Part shown: positions 46,081-57,937 of the stretch, piece by piece
Numbering within the stretch: the first letter of the stretch is position 1
Layout: each line of letters opens with the position of its first letter
Assembly (NCBI RefSeq): GCF_028583425.1
Contig: NC_072805.1
Span: 14,270,001-14,334,000, forward strand
Source of the DNA: Eublepharis macularius
Taxonomy: Eukaryota; Chordata; Lepidosauria; Squamata; Eublepharidae
Direction: 5' to 3'
DNA length: 64,000 bases
Notes under the pieces: generated by a model
The model's database searches: none
The model's input: the letters and a program-made list of their open reading frames with translations, nothing else
Told to the model about the DNA's origin: nothing
Translations under genes and position numbers: made by a program

Positions 46081-47300
46081 CAAGTTAACTTACTCGAGAA
46101 ATGTCAGTGTTCCTCAAGTCTACTACAGGAAAAAATTTTTAGCTCCACTATGAGCTAAATTTTTTTAGCTCCACTTCCTCTCAAAGAAACCTGAATGTGC
46201 TTTCTGCTGCAAATTTTGTGATGTAACTGCTCAAAAAACTCTTTCACCTCTTTCCAAGAAGGGGTACAGTTTAGAGACAGCGCACGTTAAGTGGGGAACA
46301 CAGGGACTTTTTTCCGGCTGTAGAAATCTTGTTGCCGGGGGTGATTTTTGCAATACGAATTAAATGACTCCGTTGGATGAAATGTGGAAACCGTATGCAG
46401 AAATTCCTCACTGGAATTGCAGCATTCAGAAATGAGGTCCGCAAGACCCACTACCAAGCTTTGACGATGTAGGAAAAACTGTTATTCCTCAAATCCCATC
46501 AGAGAATCACTTCAACTCTGAAACTCTCTAGCTCATTCCCACAGCTGCAAAGAACAAAATCCAAGGCACGCTCTTGGAAAATAAGTATTTCATTATGCAC
46601 CCAAGGGGCAGGCTAAGAATTTAGACTTTTTTAATTTTCTTAATAGAAAGGGAACTAAATGCATTCAGAGATGAACAGTGTACATCTTTTGAAGACGATT
46701 GTCTTGAGAACTGTCTAATATACTCAACTGTTCAGGCATAAAAATTACATCTAGATGTCTCAATGGCCATTGTTATCTCACTGTAGTTTTGAACATTCTT
46801 GCATTCTTCTGGAACTGCTGACATTTGCTACATTTCGGGCATTCACCATAATGTGCAAAGGACGAGACCGGCTACGGTGCAGCACTGAGATATCTGGATC
46901 AGACCAAGTCAACTGGAAGATGTTTGACTAAGGGGGAGTGAATCGCCTCCTCTTGCCTTCAAAAATGGCTGAAGTCAGCGTCTTGCTTGCTGGGGGCTGC
47001 TCAACCAGTTGGGAGATAAGCTGGCTAAATAACGATGGATAGTTGACAAAACCAAAAGAGGGCCTTTCACCAGGCTGGAACGGGGAGAGGGAGGGGATAA
47101 CCCAGCAAAGGAAAGCAGGGAAAGAAGGGCAGAGAGAGAGGGGGGGAGGGGCTAGGAGAGTCCATGAGGCTGATAAGCGGTACTGCAGGCACCTGAGCAA
47201 GCCAGACCATTGATCTATCTTGCCCAGTGTTGACAGCAGCTTTCCAAGGTACCAGGTACCAAGGTACCAGGCTACGGCACGTAAGACTTTAAACTGGGCA
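46081..47300. other. PEPD intron: no gene recognised
   Basis: No exon-like block. About 47195-47280 has short GGTACC repeats (AAGGTACCAGGTACC) in possible old SINE text. Confidence 0.35.
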
Positions 47301-47309
47301 GGCATCAGG

Positions 47310-47415
47310 CCTGGGTGGACATTTGGGCACTTATTTATACCCTGCATTTCCAAATAAACTATACCAAGGCAACACACATTAGAACATTTAAAATGCATTA
47401 TTTTTTTTTACAAAA
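47310..47415 (-). repeat. L2-like LINE 3' tail, reversed
   Basis: The sequence TTATTTATACCCTGCATTTC followed by an AT-rich stretch is the reverse of the usual L2 end. Borders are vague. Confidence 0.4.
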
Positions 47416-47499
47416 ACCACAAGACCAAGGGAAACGATTGGCCGTAAGGATCACAAAAAACAGCAGGACCGCAAATAGAACTCAGGCAGGGGAGGGTCC

Positions 47500-47700
47500 A
47501 GTGGCTCAGAGGCAGAGCACCTTCTTGGCACGCAGGTGGTCCCCGGCTCAACCTCTGGCACGTCCAGTTAAAAGGACCAGCCCCTGGGTGACGTGGAAGA
47601 CTTCTGCCTGAGACCCTGGGGAGCCACTGCCTGTCTAAGTAGACAACACTGACTTTGATGGACCGAGGGTCTCATTCGGTAGAAGGAAGCCTCATGTTTT
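47500..47700 (+). repeat. tRNA-headed SINE, complete copy
   Basis: GGCTCAGAGGCAGAGCACC (A box), a degenerate B box CCCGGCTCAACC, CGTCCAGTTAAAAGGACC, GCCTGAGACCCTGGGGAG, CAACACTGACTTTGATGGAC, GAGGGTCTCATTCGGTAGAA, and an end GGAAGCCTCATGTTT. Reference copy for the fragments at 10850, 40985 and 42640. Confidence 0.8.
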
Positions 47701-48379
47701 CTCATCAGTTCATGCAAAGTAAACGGAGCACCCCAAAGAAAACAGCATGGATGGAAAGCGCACCTCCCTGGGGCCGATGCTCTAAAGCTGGGGCGCCGCA
47801 ACAGAGAAGCCCCTGCTGCCAGTCACGACCTGCCTCTGAAAATGTGTTCAATAAGCAAGCAGGTCCAAACTGGCCGTATCAGGGCTGCGCTCAGATCGTG
47901 CTGCACCGTATGCTCCTTTTTTACCCCTGCCAAAGCACGACATATAGGCAGCTAAAACCCCTTAACTCAGTGGCACATAAAACACACAGTTCCGTATGTG
48001 TATAAGGAACGAACACCTTGTGCCTGAAAGCAGACTGGGGGTGGGGGGTGAGGGAGAGAGGATGTCAGATATTTTGCGTTTGATACTAATAAAGAAAAGT
48101 TTTATTATGCTTTCATCCCATGCTTCCTCATTCCAAGGGAGTACATGAGCTTCTCTTCTCCCCTTCTTTTATCTCCACAACAGCCCCAAGAGGTAGGTCA
48201 GGCTGAAAGACAGCGACTTGCTTAAGATCACCCGGTGAGCTTCGTGGCAGATTGAGGAACACGCCACAAAACAAGAAGTGATTTGGAATAAAACGGAGGG
48301 GGAAGAGGATGGTCCAGAAGACGAGGGAGGCCAAACCACTTCAGGGGTCACTTCCAATTAGCAGGACAATCAATGCACC

Positions 48380-48690
48380 CAGTGAATGAAGCTAAACAGA
48401 GTCTTAAAAGCTTCTCCCCTCACCAATCTTTGCAACTGAGTGGCCAGGCAAACTTCCCAGGATGATCTAATTAACATTTTCTATTATAGGCCAGACTTCT
48501 TTAATGTTTGATAGAGACCAAAGAGATTCCCGTACTCTCTCTTGCCTTTTTCATTAAAGGTGTTCTGAGACACATTAATATATTATGTCCCGAGAGACGC
48601 CAAACTTCACAACGTTTTCAGAATTCCCTTCGTTAAAAGATACAGTCCTCATTATTTTTGCACGAGGCTCTGGAATATACAACCCGAATC
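48380..48690. other. Repeat-free block in a PEPD intron, candidate conserved element
   Basis: AT-rich sequence of high complexity with TAATTAACATTTTC and CACATTAATATATTATG, between repeats. No coding frame. The texture is that of conserved non-coding DNA; nothing more can be said from one sequence. Confidence 0.25.
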
Positions 48691-48964
48691 AAATAAATAA
48701 TGAATAATTTTAGGCCCCTGTCAGACACTCCCCCCCCACAGGGGCTGCTACATACTTTCCCCGGAAAAGCTCTTTTGCTGTCTTGCAACTTAGATATAGT
48801 TGAATGACCGATGGATTATCAAATTACCTGAAATAATTTTGCCACGGGGCTGGCTTCAGAGGGTTGGCATGGCTGCCAGAGCTGCCCCCCACCCCCGGTT
48901 TGCAAAGCACCTTCTAGTGCAGCCATTTCCCCCCCCCCCATCAGGAGGGCAGAGGCCTCCTGAT

Positions 48965-49200
48965 GGGGGATAAAACGATTCTTGATTATTATTTTTATAC
49001 CCCACCTTTCTTCCCAATGGTCTTACAAGATCATTTTTGCCTTGACCATTTTGCCCGCACAACAACCCAGTGAGGTAGGTTAGGACAACAGGGTTTGACT
49101 GACGCAAGGTCCTCCAACAAGCTTCGGTGGCAGAGGGAGGATTCAAACCCAGGCCTCTCAGATCCTAGTCTGACACTCTAACCACTACACCACACTGACT
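48965..49200 (-). repeat. MIR/CORE-like SINE with L2-like tail, reversed
   Basis: On the + strand: TTTTATACCCCACCTTTCTT, CAGTGAGGTAGGTTAGGAC, a CAAGGTCCTCCAACAAGC core, GGATTCAAACCC (B box) and TCTAACCACTACACCACACT (A box). Near full length. Confidence 0.8.
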
Positions 49201-49988
49201 CTCTCTCTCTGCAGGCCCCAAGCTCTTCCAAGTGAAGAGGACTGAGGCGAGCCCTCATGCTCACATGCTACTTTGCAAAGCAAGTACAGGAAAGCAAAAG
49301 CAAGAGAATTCATTCACATCACGCCTGCAAAGCAGCTCTCACAGATCGGGCCCTGGCAGCGACACGCTCCTTCCTATGGATTTTTCACATGGCGCGTGCC
49401 TGCAGGACGGGGGCCGCCAGTCCCAATCTGAAAGCATCTCTTGCCATGCAAGATCTTTCGGGGAGGAGGATTATTTATCAATGCATTTCAGCCCCCTCCC
49501 CCATCCTTGAGAAATTTCTCCTGCCCCCCCCTCCCATGCAGCGCAGAAGCCAGCCAGCATTGTGCCACTAGAGGCCAGGGTTTACACAGCCTGACCAGAG
49601 GGTCCTTGGACTTTGGAACCCCATCCCACGAGACGTCTGTGCTTTGGAAAAGTTGCTGACGAAGCGTCTGCTCTGTTCTGAATTTGCTGCCAAATGAGAC
49701 AGCCTGCAATGCAGGTCAATGAACCAATGGCCGACCTTCTCACTGAAGCGGAGGCCCACGAGTGGTTCGTTGTCGGCTGCCGTTCAGCACAAGCCAGATG
49801 TGGCTCACCTTCGACAGTGGCGCATGGCAGATGGAGGAAGTGCTCCTGGGCAACTCAGGTGATCAGGGGAGACCCCAATGGGGATTAACAAACACAAAAC
49901 AGTACAGGGTTGCAACTTCATGGACAGCTACTGGATCACACCTCCGATTTCTTTCCACACCTCTTCAAACCTTACTGGAATAGTAGAA

Positions 49989-50195
49989 AAGAGCAAGAGA
50001 CCAGTAGCACCGTCTTATAAGACTAACACAATTTGTGGTAGGGTATGAGTTTTTGTGAGTCACAGCTTCAGATCGGAAGGGTGTGAGCTTTCAGATCTGA
50101 AGGGTATGACCTTAACACAATTTTTGTTAGCCTTAGAGGTGCTACTGGACTCTTACTCTTTTCTACTGCTACAGACAGACTAACACGGGTGCCCA
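49989..50195 (+). repeat. Hairpin retroposon copy
   Basis: It begins AAGAGCAAGAGACCAGTAGC, has two arms around AAGACTAACACAATTTGTGG, and ends GCTACAGACAGACTAACACG. Same plan as 10033 and 19192, with a different hairpin loop (CTTCAGATCGGAAGGGTGTG). Its target duplication was not found. Confidence 0.65.
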
Positions 50196-50414
50196 TCTTG
50201 GTCTATCTTACTACAATACTTTGTGAATGCCAGAGGTGGTTGTCTGGGGCAGTGGATTCTGGGTATCTGTATGGGTGGCACAGCAAAGGAATGGCAGGTC
50301 CCGCCCACTGGGCACCATCTGTCCGAACGCCACTCTGAGCAAGCTACAACCAAGTCCCCTTGCACAAATCCTGCACACTTCAACAAGGCCTGCACGGGAG
50401 AACCAGGCGCTGCG

Positions 50415-50720
50415 CTCTGAGAAGCAGGGCTGCATTAGTGGTTAGGCTTCTCAGTCTAGGGCTTAGGAGAACCAGGCTAGAATCTCCAGTCACTGAGAAG
50501 GTCACTGGTTGGCCACGGGCCAGTTATTCTCTCCCTCAGTCAAGACCGTGCCACAAGGCTGTTGTGAAGATAAAATGGAGGAGGGGAGAATTCCCGACGC
50601 TTCCTGGAAGCTCACTGTGTGACTTTGGGCCAGTCATACTCTCTCAGCCTTACCTACCTCGCAGGGTTGTTGTGAGGGTAAAACAGAGGAGGGGAAAGGG
50701 GGAGGAGCTGTAATGGAAGA
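50415..50720 (+). repeat. Two adjacent MIR/CORE-like SINE copies
   Basis: First copy about 50415-50590 (ATTAGTGGTTAGGCTTCTC and ACAAGGCTGTTGTGAAGATA); second about 50600-50720 (TTTGGGCCAGTCATACTCTC and GCAGGGTTGTTGTGAGGGTA). The second lacks its head. Confidence 0.65.
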
Positions 50721-51229
50721 CAGACAGATAGCTCTGAGGGCAGCAAGGAACCAGCCACCTCCCACCAACTTTACAGGGAGGGAAAGTGCAGGAGACGTTA
50801 AGGGTAGCAGATAGAGGATCCAGTCCACCGGGAATTCCTCATGCACAGCCCTCACCTCACTGAAGGGGAGGGTGCACAAGAGCCCCCCCCCCAAAAGCTG
50901 TCCCTTGGAACAGGGAATACAGAATGCAGTTATCAGGACAGGATTTTGTGGGCTGCAGAGCAGCCAACACCGAAAACAAAGGCCGGCTCCATGGAAACCC
51001 GCCCCCCCCTGCCGCCCCGCAACAAAAAAACAGCTTTTGAGCATATTTGGACGCCCTTTGCATTTCTCATATTTTACTGAAACAAACATCATCAATCAAA
51101 ACAATTGCCCTCCCTGCCCAGCCAGTGTCCAAACGCTGTTTCAGTTCTGGAGGGATTTGGGGTGGTCAAGCGACTGCAAGTAACGGAGCGTCTGGGGGCG
51201 GGGAGAGAATCCCAGTGCTGCCAAACTGG

Positions 51230-51400
51230 CTTTGCCGGCTGCCGCTTCTCCTTGGGAGTCGTTTGCTTGACAAAAGGGCTTTTAATTGGAACGGAGGACG
51301 ACAGCCTGAAGCCCGGGGAGATCTGATTTTAAGACCACAGGGCACCACAACGTAAGAGGAATTAAGTGAAATGTTAATTAGCCAAGAACTTGGGAGACGT
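51230..51400. other. Repeat-free block in a PEPD intron, candidate conserved element
   Basis: High-complexity text with GGGCTTTTAATTGGAACGG and GAAATGTTAATTAGCC. No exon. Listed for comparison with other genomes. Confidence 0.2.
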
Positions 51401-51891
51401 GCTGTGGATGATCCTCCTCCTCGATGCTTTACTCTTGGCTCAGCAGGGAGGCAGCAAGACCTTCCATTCTGCTGCTCCCACACAGCACAGTATGGAACCC
51501 CGTCTGTGCCCCCCCCAATTAGGCAACTTAGGGGTCAGCTGCAAATGAGAAAAGCCCCCAATTTCTCTGCCAACTGCTCAGAGAAGAACGAGATGCAACT
51601 GGAGGCTTGCAACTGCTGTCAAAAACCAGCAGCCGTGTATTTCTGCCTCTTACTCTACTATAGTACAGTAAGCCAACCACTGTGATGTGAGATCATCACG
51701 TTTTCAATCTCTCCTCCCCCAAGGCTCCACTTCATTGGCTGTTGCTTGCAGAAGTAGGGAAACTCAGAGCACGCTGATGCCACAGCATGTATTCTGGAGT
51801 ACCGTGCTACGCAGGGCTGCTGATTTTCAATGGCAGCCATGTGTTACCAGCCTTAGTAGCTTCAGCCTGAGGCAAGCTGCCTTGTCTCAGC

Positions 51892-52198
51892 CAGGGGTGG
51901 AATTCACAGCTGGAATGGCTTTATTTTATTTTGAAGGATGAGACCAGCTTATCTAGTTATCATCTTGGGGTCTCAGTGACCTTTAACTTGTGTTAGCAGG
52001 GAAAAAATATATTTAGAGCATTGCCATTTTAGTATTTTTTAAAATTTTCAGTAAAAGATTACAACCCTCCTCCCTGTTAAATACAGAATTATTGGCTCTG
52101 CATATATTCCTGGTGATTGCATATTGTACTACCCTGGATTTATGGTAGATCGGCAGCAGTTGCCTCGTATCATCCCTGGGGGCTGAATTCCACCCTTA
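51892..52198. mobile_element. hAT-like non-autonomous element, 307 bp
   Basis: CAGGGGTGGAATTCA at the left and TGAATTCCACCCTTA at the right are inverted ends. The flanks GTCTCAGC (51884-51891) and CTCTCAGC (52199-52206) match at 7 of 8 bases. Confidence 0.6.
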
Positions 52199-52257
52199 CT
52201 CTCAGCCACGGCTGCAACACAGGGAGAACCTCACCTTACACTAAGAATTACTGAGGT

Positions 52258-53340
52258 GAAGCAGCAGTTCCCAAACTTTGTTCAGAGGTTCCTCAGACTA
52301 GGTCTGGAGTTTCTCTACAAGAAGATATGTAGTGTTTTTCTGAATGGCAGCGCGCCAACTGCCAGTGATCCTCACCCGCATGGAATGTTAGGCGGGCTGT
52401 GGAGCTCTTATTCACCAGGACAGTCCTGGCCAGCGCTACATGTACCCTCTGCACACGTTCAAATCCTCTGGAATATGCATGGGATTACTGGTAAGCATGT
52501 GGTGCAGTGGTTAGTGTGTCAAACTCGAACCCAGGTTTGGATCTCTACTCCAACACAAGTTCCCTCCCCCAATGACCTTGGCCTAAGGTTGTCAGGCCAC
52601 GGTCAGCAACCACCAGGAGCAAGCAGGGGGTGCAGATTGATGCACTGGCATCACATGGGTATTCCGATGTTCACTTCTGGTAAAAACAAGAAGTTACATC
52701 ATGGGACACTCTAGGACTTACACAATATTCTATGGTAAAACCATAGAGTATTTGCAAATCCTAGAGCACCCATGACATCACATCCATTTCTGACTGGAAG
52801 TGACATCAGCTTGCCAGCATGTGGCCCCAGTGCTCCTCCCACGGGCACTTCAGGCACATGCAGGTGAAGAAACGGATTGCGGGGCAACCCTGCTGGGCAA
52901 CTCAAAGCAGAGGGTTGCCAGGCAGGCAAAGCAGAGGAGCGCCAGGCCTATCCCTCTCTATAATGAACTCTGGTCTTATCGGGCCTTCAGGATGGGCTTC
53001 TTTGGCATTTGCTTAATGCACGAGCTTAATGGAGGATTTTCCCCCAAGAAGGGGAAGGACTAAGCCTCTTCTTCCTGCCTCAGTCAGGTTCAGAACTCAG
53101 AACTGGCCCCTTGCCTGTTTTGGAGGGGAAAGAGCAAGGGGGCAGAGATCTGTGAGCTTATGAAACCCTCTCCAAGGCTGTGTGTACATTTTCCAGGGAT
53201 TGGTTAGCGCAGCGGTTGATGCCAGCGGGGCATGGGGCCTCCTGCTGAAGACGCATGGGCCATACCAGCCTAAAGACGAAGGAGAGCGTACATTGTGTTC
53301 AGCAGTAAGTTTTATTGTAGAATCTTTTGTTGCCTTCCTT
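52258..53340. other. PEPD intron: no gene; possible hAT end
   Basis: GCAGCAGTTCCCAAACTTTG at 52261 resembles a hAT left end, but I found no matching right end. A MIR-like head (GTGGTGCAGTGGTTAGTGTG) is at about 52500. No exon seen. Confidence 0.35.
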
Positions 53341-53345
53341 TGCCT

Positions 53346-53525
53346 GTGTGTGTAAAGTACCGTCAACTCACAACTGACTTACGGTGACCCCAGCAAGGGG
53401 CTTTAAAGGCAAATGAGTAGCAGAAGCGGTTTGCCATTGCCTTCCTCTGCAGAGTCTTCCTTGGTGGTCTTCCATCCAAGTACCAACCCTGCTTAGCTTC
53501 CGAGATCTGACGAGATCAGGCTATA
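53346..53525 (-). repeat. 5S-rRNA-headed SINE, reversed
   Basis: On the + strand the tail CAACTGACTTACGGTGACCC comes first, then GGTTTGCCATTGCCTTCC and the 5S-derived head TTAGCTTCCGAGATCTGACG. A well-kept copy. Confidence 0.8.
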
Positions 53526-53570
53526 CCATGTCGCCTTCCCTCTTTTTCCTTTGCTTGGTAACCTACATTA

Positions 53571-53785
53571 AGGATACCAGCTCTGAGTTGGGAAATTCCT
53601 GGAGATTTTGGGGGGTGGAGCCTGGAGACGGTGGGATTTGGGGAGAGGAGGGACCTCAGCAGGATATAAGGCCACAGCCCACCTTGTGAAGCTGCCATTT
53701 TCTCCAGGGGAAGTGATCTCTGTTGCCTGGAGGTCAGTTGTAATGCCAAGAGCTCTCCAGTCACCACCTGGAGTCTGGCAACCCT
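53571..53785 (+). repeat. AGGGTTGCC-type short element
   Basis: Left part GTTGGGAAATTCCTGGAGAT, middle CCATTTTCTCCAGGGGAAGT, right end GTCTGGCAACCCT. Close to the copy at 33969; the left end is altered. Confidence 0.7.
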
Positions 53786-54299
53786 ACCTACAACCTGTAA
53801 AAGTGCCCTTTTGGTACATTTTGACTTTCTTGTATTTTGAAGATAACTTTTTAATAAAACCCTTTGAAACTTTGCTGGGCTGGTCCTCAAGACACGGTGG
53901 CTGGTTCAGGCAGCTCCCTCCTGCGACAAAGGGGAGGCTGCCAGGGGAATTCAAGGGGGGGGGTACCTGGGCCCTTCTTAAATAAAGGCCTCAAAAGCCG
54001 CATTGGTGGCAGTGGTTTACCGAACCCATCAGGCAGTTAAGTAGAGTTGGAGGAAAGGAAGCAGTCAGGGGGTGAGCAAGGAGGCAGGGCAGTCTGTAAT
54101 CTAAAAACAACGACTCTTTGGCTAACCCTCCCACTCCAGGGCACCCCTGTTTCCACGACACTCTCGCTCAGTGTCACCTACTTCATTGGGTGTTGCTGTG
54201 AGGATAAAACAGAGGAGGGGAGATCAACATTGTACACTATCGAGAGCAAGTGGGAGCATGAATATTACTCCCATTCTCCCAAGTCCCGCCATGGGCTAC

Positions 54300-54640
54300 C
54301 TATCAGTTACCAGGATTAATTCAAGGTATTGGCCATCACCTACAAGCTCTTCACTGCCTCGATCCAGCGTATCTATAGGCGCACTTCACTCCCTATGTTT
54401 TTCCATGGCAGCTTTGCTCATCTCTGTGCTTGTCTAACGTCAAGCTTAGAATTGCTTACGTTCCGTTTTGCATTGGATTCTTGCTAATGCTATGATTTGA
54501 AAACTTGTGTTTATTTATCCTATGGCATTGGTTATGGTGATGTCCTTGATATTGACTGTATTAATCTCACACTGTGTAATCGGACTTAAGTCTCAGTGAG
54601 AAAGGCAGACTATAAATGACATAAACAAACAGACAGACAA
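54300..54640 (+). repeat. L2-like LINE 3' fragment
   Basis: GGTATTGGCCATCACCTAC and TCGATCCAGCGTATCTATAG resemble the segment just before the end of L2-type LINEs, followed by an AT-rich part and a GAGAAAGGCAGACTATAAAT end with a short A/C-rich tail. No reverse transcriptase motif remains. Confidence 0.55.
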
Positions 54641-54680
54641 ATACTTTGAGTTTCCCTTGGGAAGAAAAGTGGGGTGTATA

Positions 54681-54941
54681 CAGGGCTTTTTTTCTGGGAA
54701 AAGAGGTGGTGGAACTCAGTGGGTTTCCTTCAGATTAAATGGTCACATGGCTGGTGGCCCCGCCCCCTGATCTCCAGGCAGAAGGGAGTTGAGATTGCCC
54801 TCCGCGCTGCTGGAGCGGTGCAGAGGGCAATCTAAACTCCCCTCTGCCTGGAGATCAGTGGGTGGGGCCACCGGCCATGTGACCATTTTCAAGAGGTGCC
54901 GGAACTCCGTTCCCCTGCGTTCCAGCTGAAAAAAAGCCCTG
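54681..54941. mobile_element. hAT-type foldback element, 261 bp
   Basis: It is flanked by the perfect 8-bp duplication GGTGTATA (54673-54680 and 54942-54949). Ends CAGGGCTTTTTTTCTGGG and GCTGAAAAAAAGCCCTG. Nearly the whole element is a palindrome around 54810, with GATCTCCAGGCAGA...GGGCAATCT arms. The GGAACTCCGTTCC word near the right end recalls the GGAACGCAGTTCC word of the 41354/57938 family. Confidence 0.9.
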
Positions 54942-55306
54942 GGTGTATATGTATCTAAAATAAAATAAGCTGACATGGAGAGGGTTGCCTCGATGGAGAA
55001 TGTGTGAAAATCACCATCAGAGGGCTTCATTTACAGCCATCACCGTTCCGCTCTCAGAAAAAACACAGGCAATCTGCTCCAGGTTATAAAGCAGCGAAAG
55101 GAGAGTACACAAAAGTCGCCAGGAACCTTGCCTGAAAGGAAAGGGGAGGGCTTTGCTCTCCGTTTGGGGTCTGTGTGAAATGTGGCTCTCCCACCTTTGC
55201 TTCCGAGTGCTACAAAGGATCTCTAGGGAACAAAGCGTCCTCCCCATTGTGGCCTCTGGCTGAGTAGCCAAATGTTGACACACACACACACACTGAAACG
55301 TTTTAC

Positions 55307-55455
55307 CTGGCTTGACCGCTTGCAGCACAGCCCGGGATGAACTCAGCACAGCTTCGTAGATGGCCCTTTGGTCTGGAGTGAACTTTCCATTGGCCGGAAA
55401 GGAACAGGTGATATCTGAGCCGTAACAATGGTATTCGCCTCCCATGTCAAATAAG
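55307..55455 (-). CDS. PEPD: PEPD coding exon with two metal-binding aspartates
   Basis: 149 bases between acceptor CTCCTCCACAG and donor CCAG/GTAAAA. It begins by completing a codon and ends after the first base of a glycine codon, matching the next exon. It reads [17 protein letters not shown], then [20 protein letters not shown] and [12 protein letters not shown]. The aspartates of FDMGG and SDITC correspond to human D276 and D287, both ligands of the manganese pair. With H370, E412 and E452 in the later exons, the metal site is complete. The upstream exons, which encode the N-terminal domain, were not found and should lie beyond 64000. Confidence 0.97.
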
Positions 55456-56464
55456 CTGTGGAGGAGGAGGAAGAGCAGCTGTGAGAAGGGAAAAAGCATA
55501 CCCCCGACAAAGTAAAAATCCACAGCCTCACACGGATGCAGCAGTCCCATAGTTGACACAGGAAAGACCACTTGGAGCTATGAATATGGCTAAAGATTTT
55601 CAGCGAAAAGACACACAAACTCCCCTTCTTAGGAAGCAGGGAGAATCACTTGAACCAAGAGAAGCCACGCTTCTTCAAATACAAGTAGTAAAATGCAACT
55701 CTCCAGGAGCGGATTTTTTAAAAAGGAACAGGGCTTTTTTAAAAAAAGCTTCCATGAAAATTTTTAGGCATTGCATTGTTTATTGTAATGTATTATATTG
55801 TGGGTTGGATCCAGCCAGCTAATTATTTTCCCTCCTTACTCTAGCCCCTGCTGCATATGCCATCGGTCCATTCAGGTTCCATGATACCAAGCAGTGTATT
55901 ATTTGGAGACAGCCCTTTTTGTGGCTTGTACATCCATACACTAGGGCAATGAACTGAGAAACCAAGGTCTGCAGAAAAATCCTGAACATTAGAAAAATCA
56001 GGTTGGCTTACAAGAAAACTCAAAATGTAAAAAAAAAGTGGGCAGTTATGAAGTGAGCGAGGGAAGAAAAGAAAGAGAGAGCATGAGTGAGGCAGCAGAA
56101 CGGAAGGAAAAGGCAGTGGTGGGAAGGGGACGGAGGCACTCTCAGTGAAATCCTAAGCAGAGTTAGGCCAGTTTAAGCCCATTGATTTCAATGGGACGAG
56201 ACTGGAGTAATTCTGCTTAGGATCGCACTCTCTACCAGGCAAGTGAGTGAGCTGGACAAACAGTTGTAGATAAGCGAGGGAGAGGGTGGCGCATGTGAGC
56301 AGGTTAGGTGGCAGCAGTGGAGGCTGAAGGGAAAGACAGATGACAGGAGGTAGCAATGGGAGAGTGAGAAATTAGAGGGGGCAGAACGCAGTAGGATGAA
56401 GTAGGGACCAGTGGGCAAGTGGGATTTTCTCCTCCCCTTGAGTGCTCTTGTAGGTCCCTGGTTG

Positions 56465-56640
56465 TATATATCAGGTCTAGTAGCACCTTAAAGACCAGCT
56501 AGATTTCCAGGGTATGAGCTTTTGAGAAGTGACCCTTGAAAGCTCATTCCTTGGATATCTAGTTGGTCTTTCAAGTGCTACAGGGCCCGAATTTTGCTCT
56601 TCTACTACCGACCAACACGGCTACCCACCTGAAACAACCT
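56465..56640 (+). repeat. Hairpin retroposon variant
   Basis: TCAGGTCTAGTAGCACCTTA, arms around AGACCAGCTAGAT and ATCTAGTTGGTCTTTCAAGT, and an end CGACCAACACGGCTACCCAC with CTGAAAC. A more diverged subfamily of the one at 19192. Confidence 0.6.
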
Positions 56641-56720
56641 GGTTGCATATATGTATTATATGCATACCCCTGGTTCCTATCCTGCATTGTATTTCTCTGG
56701 TCTCCATAAATGATTATGAC

Positions 56721-57095
56721 TAGAGGCAGGCACAAACCGGGAAAATAGTGGTTTGTTGTGGTTCATTGTGTTTCACGAACCATGAACTGCCATGAACTTG
56801 CCTGGTTCATGAACTGGTTCATTTGGTTTGTCGATTCGTCATTTCCAGGGTTGCAGAAGGTCTGCAGAAAGCCCATCCCCCTGTTACCTAGGTAATATAT
56901 TGATCAGCACCAGGCAGTCTGCAGTGACGAACTGAAAAACGAACCATACAAATCGTTTTAAAAATCATAGTGGTTCGTTGTGGCTCATCAGAAACAAGCT
57001 CTGATGAACCGCCAGTTCGCAAACCAAAAAACAGCCCAGTCGTGATGAACTTTGGTTCGTATTTCAGTTCGTACTTCGGTTTGTACCCATCTCTA
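56721..57095. mobile_element. hAT-type non-autonomous element, 375 bp
   Basis: It is flanked by the perfect 8-bp duplication ATTATGAC (56713-56720 and 57096-57103). Ends TAGAGGCAGGCACAAACCG and CGGTTTGTACCCATCTCTA are inverted repeats. The interior is built from many short GGTTCATGAAC/GGTTCGT words in both orientations. Confidence 0.88.
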
Positions 57096-57103
57096 ATTAT
57101 GAC

Positions 57104-57929
57104 TCAGCAGTGCTGATGTAATTGTATACAGGAACACATCCTTACAAATAAGTCCTCACACTGTAAGAAACTTCACTAGTTACACAGATATGAGGAAAGA
57201 TGACTATTAGTGCATTTTGGAATAACAAAATAATTGACGAAGCATATGCTATGTATCCTATCATCCTTTGTAAATAATGCTTTTTCTCTAGTATGTCCTA
57301 AATATGTCCTAAAGAGAAGTTACTTTATCGGCACACCTGGCTACATGTATCTCTGTTCATCACTTGCAGAATTAAAGAACAGAAAGGACTTCTGCAAAAC
57401 TTTGCTGCCAGATCACCTGGACAGAGACCAGGCAAGTGGGTATTTGCAAGCTTTCAGAGAGGGATTTTTTTTCAACCACACAACCTTTTTTTTCCAGGCT
57501 AGAAGGTTTGCCCTTTGTTCTTAGATTGCTGTCAGCCCTTCTGTCTCACCAGTCTCTGAGGAACGGTGGAGCCTGACAGAAACGGAACTTAAAGCATTCT
57601 TTGTCTGTGGCAAAGCCATGGAATGCGCCAGGGCAGACAGCGGTCCAAGGTTACGAGCCTCTCCTAGCCTAGCTGCCACCCTGCCACTCCATACAGAGTT
57701 CATGATTAATCTCTATGGAGCACTTCATTCTGTTACAATACCTAATCGTCAAAGGCAGGCCCCAGAGGGGATTTCATCAGCCGCATATTGCAGACAAATC
57801 TAAGTTTGTCAATTGCCAGTTATTTTGTGAAGAACCACTCCCGCAAACCCTTACCTGTGATTGTCCGCACATGTGTGGATGCTGCATGATTTAAACTGTG
57901 GCTTACGTGTTTGGGTGACATATGGGGTT
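57104..57929. other. PEPD intron: no gene recognised
   Basis: No exon was accepted. A donor-like CACAG/GTAAG on the minus strand near 57855 is not preceded by PEPD-like sequence. Confidence 0.4.
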
Positions 57930-57937
57930 GTCACAAC

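Noticed and set aside
57850-57900. Donor-like CACAG/GTAAG on the minus strand as a further PEPD exon
   Set aside because: The preceding translation does not resemble the expected prolidase segment before LFDMGGEY.
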